Origin: an uncultured Pirellulaceae bacterium | GTDB taxonomy: Bacteria; Planctomycetota; Planctomycetia; Pirellulales; Pirellulaceae | Direction of reading: 5' to 3' | Length of the DNA stretch: 11,172 bases | Assembly: GCA_934278005.1 (NCBI GenBank) | Contig: CAKQWG010000104.1 | Location: 1 to 11,172 of the forward strand | The notes under the pieces: generated by a model | The model's database searches: none | What the model saw: only the letters and a program-made list of their open reading frames with translations | What the model was told of the DNA's origin: nothing | In this document: piece by piece, positions 7,058 to 11,172 of the stretch | Layout of the letters: each line of letters starts with the position of its first letter | Position numbering within the stretch: position 1 is the stretch's first letter | Program-made: the position numbers and the translations under genes

Positions 7058-8359
7058 ATGGCCGCCCATACAATCCCGTCGCCGCCTGCAAGCTCGACTC
7101 GCAAGCTAAATGTTAAGTTCATCATCACAAGCATGCCGGTTGGCGGTGCTGAGACGCTGTTGGTGAACTTGATTCGCCAGATCGACCGCGCTGCATTTTC
7201 CCCCGAGGTGGTCTGTTTAAAGCAGCCAGGCGAACTCGGCAATGAACTGGCCGCCGAGATACCCGTCTATGCCAACCTGCTCCCAGCTAAATGGGACATT
7301 AGCATTTTGCCGCGTTTGGCTTACCTGCTGAGACGCGGCCAGACCGACGTGGTTATTACCGTTGGCGCTGGCGATAAGATGTTCTGGGGACGGCTGGCAG
7401 CCAAGTTGGCAGCGGTCCCGGTTGTGTGCAGCGCGTTGCATTCTACCGGCTGGCCAGACGGAGTGGGACGACTCAACCGCTGGCTGACTCCGCTGACCGA
7501 TGCATTTATCGCAGTGGCTCAGCCTCACGCGGAGTATTTGGCTGAGCATGAGGGCTTTCCAGCTGAACGCGTGTTCACGATTCCCAACGGCGTCGATGTT
7601 AATCGCTTTCGTCCTAACCATGCTCATCGGGCTTGGCTGCGATCTGAGTTGGGAATTGCCGGCGATGCGCAAGTAGCAGGGATCGTGGCGGCGCTGCGGC
7701 CAGAGAAGAATCATGGGCAGTTCATCAATGCCGCGCGCGAGGTGCTACGCCACTTTCCGCAGACACACTTCGTTATCGTGGGCGAGGGGGATGAGCGGCA
7801 AGCGATCGAGGCCACGCTATCCGCAATCAGCCAGCGTTCTCAGTTTCACCTGTTGGGCAATCGGCACGATACCGAGCGGATTCTCGCTGGGTTAGACCTG
7901 TTTTGTTTGACCAGTCGCAATGAGGCCAATCCGGTGTCGATCCTAGAAGCCTTGGCATGCTGCGTCCCTGTCATAGCCCCTAATGTCGGTTCAATTTCTG
8001 AAACCGTCATCGATGGCAAAACCGGCATGCTGACGGAACCGTTGCGGTGGGAGGAGACCGCCGCAGCCATGTTGAGCGTCCTGCGTTATCCGCAGCGGGC
8101 TGCCCGCCTGGGTCGGGCGGGACGAGTGCTGGTGCGCGACCAGTGGAGTTTGCAGAGCATGGTTCAGGGTTACGAAACTTTGATGACTGACATCTTTAAT
8201 GCCAAAGCAGAGCTCAAAGGACGCGCCTTGTGGGAGCGTCCAGCAGCGTGCGGTGAGAGCGCGAGTGGACTGAGCACGCTCGCCGCGTTCTCGCAGTCGA
8301 AGAAAACCGGCTCGGCGGCACAACGTTCTGTAGCATCTTTTTCCGCGTTGACGCCCTAG
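7058..8359 (+). CDS. Glycosyltransferase family 4 (GT-B fold)
   Basis: A 433-residue retaining glycosyltransferase that likely transfers a sugar from a nucleotide donor to a lipid-linked or polysaccharide acceptor on the cytoplasmic face of the membrane. The N-terminal domain carries the MPVGGAETLL loop (26-35), the usual GGAE start of the acceptor domain. IPNGVD at 175-180 begins the C-terminal domain; LRPEKNH at 213-219 and VIVGEGDER at 239-247 are donor-domain signatures. The E-x7-E motif is E289-E297 (NEANPVSILEALA), which binds donor phosphate and sugar. DQWSLQSM at 361-368 is the closing helix. The last 50 residues are a low-complexity Ala/Ser-rich tail. ATG 7058 was chosen because AGGA at 7049-7052 precedes it and the longer frame from 6989 overlaps the deacetylase. 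Donor and acceptor cannot be predicted. Confidence 0.93.
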   Translation: MAAHTIPSPPASSTRKLNVKFIITSMPVGGAETLLVNLIRQIDRAAFSPEVVCLKQPGELGNELAAEIPVYANLLPAKWDISILPRLAYLLRRGQTDVVITVGAGDKMFWGRLAAKLAAVPVVCSALHSTGWPDGVGRLNRWLTPLTDAFIAVAQPHAEYLAEHEGFPAERVFTIPNGVDVNRFRPNHAHRAWLRSELGIAGDAQVAGIVAALRPEKNHGQFINAAREVLRHFPQTHFVIVGEGDERQAIEATLSAISQRSQFHLLGNRHDTERILAGLDLFCLTSRNEANPVSILEALACCVPVIAPNVGSISETVIDGKTGMLTEPLRWEETAAAMLSVLRYPQRAARLGRAGRVLVRDQWSLQSMVQGYETLMTDIFNAKAELKGRALWERPAACGESASGLSTLAAFSQSKKTGSAAQRSVASFSALTP

Positions 8360-8404
8360 GGGCGAGTTCATGATCTACAACCACAGCAAGTAGAGGTATT
8401 AGCA

Positions 8405-8806
8405 ATGGACCGTAACGAGGCATTGAAGAGTTTACAGAGTGTCCTGATTAGTCGACGTGACGCCTTGCGATCGGCGCTCAAAGGCGACCTGGCGGCGCTC
8501 AGTGAATTGAACTTGCCCTCGGGCGAGCTTGCCGACTTTGCACTCGATTCCAGTTGTGAAGAGATAACCAGCCGCATGGCGGAGGTTGAGAGCACAGAAT
8601 TGATGCATGTCGACCAGGCGCTAGCTCGGATCAATGCTGGAGACTATGGAGCTTGCCAGGGATGTCAGGAACCCATCCCTGTGCCGCGTCTTGAAGCGCT
8701 GCCACACGCACGGCTGTGCATTGCTTGCCAAATTAAGCTGGAAAAATCCGGATTTAGGGACTGGTCCGAGTTGGTCGAGGCGGCATATGATGCGAGCGAG
8801 TCGTAA
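8405..8806 (+). CDS. DksA/TraR-type C4 zinc-finger protein (putative RNA polymerase secondary-channel regulator)
   Basis: A 133-residue protein of the DksA/TraR group, which binds RNA polymerase and changes transcription during starvation, often together with ppGpp. The N-terminal half forms a predicted helical coiled coil (about 5-75). The zinc finger is C84-x2-C87, a 17-residue gap, and C105-x2-C108. The text around it (INAGDYGACQGCQEPIP, then RLEALPHARLCIAC) is a close family match. In DksA the coiled-coil tip carries D-x2-D-x-A; here the aligned stretch reads E41-L-A-D44-F-A46, so the first Asp is Glu. AGAGGT at 8392-8397 lies 7 bases before the ATG. The gene lies 45 bases after the glycosyltransferase and could be read through from it. 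It lacks the long N-terminal part of E. coli DksA, so it may be a DksA-like relative and not the main DksA. Confidence 0.9.
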   Translation: MDRNEALKSLQSVLISRRDALRSALKGDLAALSELNLPSGELADFALDSSCEEITSRMAEVESTELMHVDQALARINAGDYGACQGCQEPIPVPRLEALPHARLCIACQIKLEKSGFRDWSELVEAAYDASES

Positions 8807-9112
8807 CAGGACGTTCAAAAGCTTACGACCCAACTGATCGGACAGCTATGCACAATTGCAACTGTCCGCACACAGCGATTTACAAGCATAGGCTGGCCGG
8901 CTGAGTAGCTATCATTGGCTCTGAGCAGCTTTGGCCTAGGCGTGACTCGGCGGGATTGCCGATTCCACACTTACGATTTCGTATGTTTGCCTCTGCGTCG
9001 ACGGGATTTCGACGAAGCGGGTGTGGATTGCCGCAAGCCACTGAGAATACCTATTTTCAGCTCGGCAGCGGCTCGTGGATGGGCACCAGTCAAGTTACTG
9101 TCGAGGTTATTC
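8807..9112. other. Gap with two inverted repeats, no gene seen
   Basis: About 300 bases between the DksA-like gene and the protease. Two perfect inverted repeats lie in tandem: GTCGTAA/TTACGAC (8800-8806 with 8823-8829) and GGACAG/CTGTCC (8840-8845 with 8862-8867), each with a 16-base loop. Neither is followed by a T run, so both are weak terminators at best. The first overlaps the stop codon of the DksA-like gene. The protease frame stays open back to 8915, but that leader has no ribosome site and lies before a signal peptide, so it is not called as coding. Confidence 0.4.
9103..9107 (+). promoter_or_regulatory. Ribosome binding site that sets the protease start
   Basis: GAGGT sits 5 bases before the ATG at 9113. 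Translation from there places a signal peptide at the N-terminus, which the longer frame from 8915 would bury. Confidence 0.7.
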
Positions 9113-10435
9113 ATGTTGGGCTATTCAAATACGCGGCGATTGAACGCTTGGCGACAGTGTGTGCGGTTAGCGCTCGGAATGCTGACTGGTTTGCACGTCT
9201 GTACCACTGCTCACGCACAGATTCTCCTGCGACCCGCGCCCGATGATGCTGCTTCGAGAGCTTATGCGGAAGATCCCAGCCGCTATGATCCCAGCCGTTT
9301 TGAGGCCAGTCGCTATGACCCTGAACAGAGCGACACCAGTCGCCGGCAAAAGCCGGTCTCGCGCAGCGTTGCGCCGGATGTAGAACCGCAAGCCTTCCAG
9401 CCATCTGCCAGCCCAGAAGCCGGGGCTCGCGATAGTGAATATGCCCTGATTCGCCAAGAGGCCGATGCGCTCGACCGCCAACTTGGACTAGTCCGCAGAA
9501 TCGTCAAATTTACCAGTCCCAGCATCGTCCATATCGAAGCCACTAAAACCAGTGATCCTGGAAAAGGCTTTGCTAGCAGTCGCATCGAAGAAGCGGGGGC
9601 CGGCGTCGTCATCCAACTGCGCGGCGCAGCTTACGTGCTGACCAATCGCCATGTTATCTTCCCAGCGAATCCATCGTCGATCCGGCTGGAGATGAACGAT
9701 GGGCGGCGTCTGCGCCCGCTGGAAGTCTGGACAGACCCGGCTACGGACGTAGCGGTCATTCGTGTGGAAGAAGATAAATTGACCCCCGCGATGCTTGGGA
9801 ATAGCGACGCTATGGAGATTGGCGACTATGTCCTGGCCGTTGGCAGTCCGTTCGGGCTGAGCCACTCGGTGACCTACGGTATCTTGAGCGCTAAGGGCCG
9901 CCGAAATCTGGAACTGGGATCGAAGGAGATCGAGATTCAAGACTTCTTCCAAACCGATGCAGCTATCAACCCTGGAAATAGCGGCGGACCTCTGCTCAAT
10001 ATGCGCGGCGAAATCATCGGCATCAATACGGCCATCGCCAGCAATTCTGGTGGCAACGAAGGGATCGGTTTTTCGATTCCAATCAACATGGCGCTCGTGG
10101 TCGCCGACCAATTGATATCGCGAGGCAAACTGGTGCGTTCGCATCTAGGAGTCGTGCTGGATAATGTGTTCGACGCCAGCACTGCACGTCGCCTAGGACT
10201 GGCCGCGCCTGTGGGAGCGCTCGTCAAATCGATTCTGCCCGATTCGCCAGCAGCTAAAGCGGGCATACGAGTGGGCGATGTAATTGTTGAGTTCGATGGA
10301 ATCCGCGTGGAGAACGATGGCCACCTAGTGAAGACAGTCGGGCTAACGCCGCTGGGACGAAGCGTGGAGATGGTGATCTATCGCAACGGAGTTGCCAGCC
10401 GGGCGACTGCTTTGTTGACACCCAGCCCGGAGTAA
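9113..10435 (+). CDS. HtrA/Deg-type periplasmic serine protease with one PDZ domain
   Basis: A 440-residue exported trypsin-like protease of the HtrA/DegP group, which degrades damaged proteins in the envelope. The start at 9113 gives a signal peptide: positively charged residues up to about 18, a hydrophobic core at 19-30, and a likely cut after A35 (TTAHA, then Q). A Pro/Ser/Asp-rich linker follows (about 40-105), with the motif RYDP twice (57-60, 67-70). The protease domain spans about 125-335 with the full triad: H180 in LTNRHVIF, D212 in TDVAVIRV and S290 in NPGNSGGPLLN. One PDZ domain covers about 344-436 (SHLGVVLD to TALLTPSPE). A second PDZ domain, as in DegP, is absent; single-PDZ members resemble DegS. 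There is no further transmembrane anchor unless the signal sequence stays uncut. It may respond to envelope stress; the sequence shows no regulatory site. Confidence 0.94.
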   Translation: MLGYSNTRRLNAWRQCVRLALGMLTGLHVCTTAHAQILLRPAPDDAASRAYAEDPSRYDPSRFEASRYDPEQSDTSRRQKPVSRSVAPDVEPQAFQPSASPEAGARDSEYALIRQEADALDRQLGLVRRIVKFTSPSIVHIEATKTSDPGKGFASSRIEEAGAGVVIQLRGAAYVLTNRHVIFPANPSSIRLEMNDGRRLRPLEVWTDPATDVAVIRVEEDKLTPAMLGNSDAMEIGDYVLAVGSPFGLSHSVTYGILSAKGRRNLELGSKEIEIQDFFQTDAAINPGNSGGPLLNMRGEIIGINTAIASNSGGNEGIGFSIPINMALVVADQLISRGKLVRSHLGVVLDNVFDASTARRLGLAAPVGALVKSILPDSPAAKAGIRVGDVIVEFDGIRVENDGHLVKTVGLTPLGRSVEMVIYRNGVASRATALLTPSPE

Positions 10436-10444
10436 AGCTGTCGG

Positions 10445-10522
10445 TGGCGTAAGCTTCCAGCTTGCGAAGTTGGCGTAAGCTTCCTGCTTGCGAAGTTGGC
10501 GTAAGCTTCCTGCTTGCGAAGG
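10445..10522. repeat. 26-bp tandem repeat, three copies
   Basis: Three consecutive 26-bp units, each starting TGGCGTAAGCTTCC and ending GCTTGCGAAG. Units 2 and 3 read CCTGC where unit 1 reads CCAGC, and the last unit ends GG where the others end GT. In unit 1, CGTAAGCT can pair with AGCTTGCG across a 3-base loop (one G-T pair). The array begins 10 bases after the protease stop codon, so each unit could form a hairpin in the protease transcript. There is no T run, so this is not a standard terminator. Confidence 0.9.
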
Positions 10523-10563
10523 TTTAGAACCAGTCTCATGGTAAGTGGAATTCATGACGCTTG

Positions 10564-10596
10564 GCAAGCAGGATGCACACCCCACCGTAAGCTTCC
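10564..10596. repeat. Partial and inverted pieces of the 26-bp repeat
   Basis: GCAAGCAGG (10564-10572) is the reverse complement of the CCTGCTTGC core of the array, and CGTAAGCTTCC (10586-10596) matches its first half in direct orientation. They look like decayed or rearranged copies of the unit. The rest of the gap to 10693 shows nothing else. Confidence 0.6.
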
Positions 10597-10729
10597 GGAG
10601 CGCAGGCAGATGTGTTAAAATCCTGAGGCTTAAATGTGTCGGCCAATGACCGCGACTCGCTGCTGCTCGCCCTAGTACTGCCGGCCGTTAACAATGCAGT
10701 CGTTTCACTTCCCGGATTACAAACTCACC

Positions 10730-10903
10730 ATGCCTGCGACAAGTTCCTCGGCAGAGACCCCTGCTACGCCAGCCACTGAAGCTGACTCGGTTGCAAGGCG
10801 TGTTCGTTGGTTTCGTTTTCTGGTGATGCTGGTGATCTACTCGATCTGGTTGGCAGCGCTGAGCTATGTGGCCTGGGTGAACGTCCTCTCGGGTAATCAA
10901 TAG
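10730..10903 (+). CDS. Small single-pass membrane protein of unknown function
   Basis: Not a recognised family. The 57-residue form starting at ATG 10730 has a Ser/Thr/Ala/Pro-rich N-terminal part (1-20), an Arg pair with aromatics (VARRVRWFRF, 21-30) and one hydrophobic helix at about 30-51 (LVMLVIYSIWLAALSYVAWV), ending in a short polar tail. Positive charge before the helix predicts the N-terminus inside the cell. An upstream ATG at 10694 gives a 69-residue version; neither start has a clear ribosome site, so the start is uncertain. The charged cap, aromatic flank and clean helix make a real protein more likely than chance. It lies between the protease and the right-edge gene and could be co-transcribed with either. 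Confidence 0.6.
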   Translation: MPATSSSAETPATPATEADSVARRVRWFRFLVMLVIYSIWLAALSYVAWVNVLSGNQ

Positions 10904-10994
10904 ACGGCGTCAAATTGACTGATCCGCGCAGTTGCCGATGGTGGGTATGATAGAGGTAAACTGCATAAGCAACTAAGAGGTTATCGCATGCATT

Positions 10995-10999
10995 AGAGG
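10995..10999 (+). promoter_or_regulatory. Ribosome binding site of the right-edge gene
   Basis: AGAGG lies 9 bases before a TTG at 11009. It supports a TTG start there. The only nearby ATG, at 10989, is followed at once by a stop codon. Confidence 0.5.
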
Positions 11000-11008
11000 C
11001 GAGCGCAT

Positions 11009-11172
11009 TTGTCCGAGTCGAGCCAGTCCGCGAATTCACAGCCAGCCCAGTCCGCGGTTCCGTCCGAGTCTGCTCAGCAATCCTCTGCCGGGAATGCTAA
11101 CTCTGGCCTTGCTGGACCGTCGGCCGCAGCTGCTCCGCCTGCTTCGCCCGCTCCACCTGCTCCGCCTGCTCC
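11009..11172 (+). CDS. Start of a gene with a disordered Ser/Gln/Ala/Pro-rich N-terminus (runs off right edge)
   Basis: From TTG 11009 the frame is open to the window end, 54 full codons. It begins SESSQSANSQPAQ and becomes Ala/Pro-rich with a PPA/PAP pattern from about residue 39. The ribosome site at 10995-10999 and the biased composition support coding. Such tails often precede a folded or membrane domain, but none is visible here, so no family is proposed. The repeated CCTGCTCCG units at the edge could also shift in length. Confidence 0.6.
   Translation, partial: MSESSQSANSQPAQSAVPSESAQQSSAGNANSGLAGPSAAAAPPASPAPPAPPA

Noticed and set aside
8352..8364. Hairpin CGCCC-TAG-GGGCG at the end of the glycosyltransferase
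   Set aside because: Only 5 pairs, overlaps the stop codon and has no T run, so it is not called a terminator.
8915..9112. 66-codon extension of the protease from TTG 8915
   Set aside because: It would place the signal peptide inside the protein, and GAGGT at 9103-9107 fits the shorter start.
10918..10951. TTGACT (about 10915) and TATGAT (10946-10951) as a promoter
   Set aside because: The two elements are about 25 bases apart, too far for a normal -35/-10 pair.

Overview
The window reads as chromosomal DNA of a Gram-negative bacterium, most likely a planctomycete of the Pirellulales type. I base this on a gene mix, not on a marker gene. It has an ECF sigma factor translationally coupled to a multi-pass membrane protein, an amino-acid-kinase-fold protein resembling the MfnE kinase of methanofuran/C1-carrier synthesis, a UXS-type sugar nucleotide enzyme, long gene-poor gaps, and short degenerate repeat arrays between genes. 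GC content is moderate. No tRNA, rRNA, transposase, integrase or CRISPR array was seen.

Layout. Positions 1-511 (minus) hold the start of an unrecognised cysteine-containing gene that runs off the left edge and appears to carry two single-base frameshifts. A four-copy 7-bp repeat (595-622) and a gap with no visible gene follow. At 1028-2985 (plus) are an ECF sigma factor, a four-helix membrane protein overlapping it by ATGA, and the MfnE-like kinase 18 bases further on; these may be one transcript. The kinase meets, with no base between the stop codons, a convergent UDP-glucuronate decarboxylase (2986-3957, minus). Upstream of that, on the same strand, lies an O-antigen ligase/polymerase-type membrane protein (4181-5587, minus). 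Across a divergent gap, a polysaccharide deacetylase and a GT4 glycosyltransferase (6055-8359, plus) sit 7 bases apart. Then come a DksA/TraR-type zinc-finger protein (8405-8806), a secreted HtrA-like serine protease with one PDZ domain (9113-10435), a 26-bp tandem repeat in three copies (10445-10522), a small single-helix membrane protein (about 10730-10903) and the disordered start of a gene that leaves the right edge (11009 onward).

How it fits together. The centre is a small envelope-polysaccharide module: UXS supplies UDP-xylose, the GT4 enzyme adds a sugar, the deacetylase trims N- or O-acetyl groups, and the ligase/polymerase joins or exports chains. It is flanked by regulatory genes (ECF sigma pair, DksA-like protein) and an envelope-stress protease. 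Nothing here is clearly a new defence or mobile system. The most useful leads are the broken left-edge gene, the sigma/membrane-protein pair, the isolated MfnE-like gene and the repeat array after the protease.
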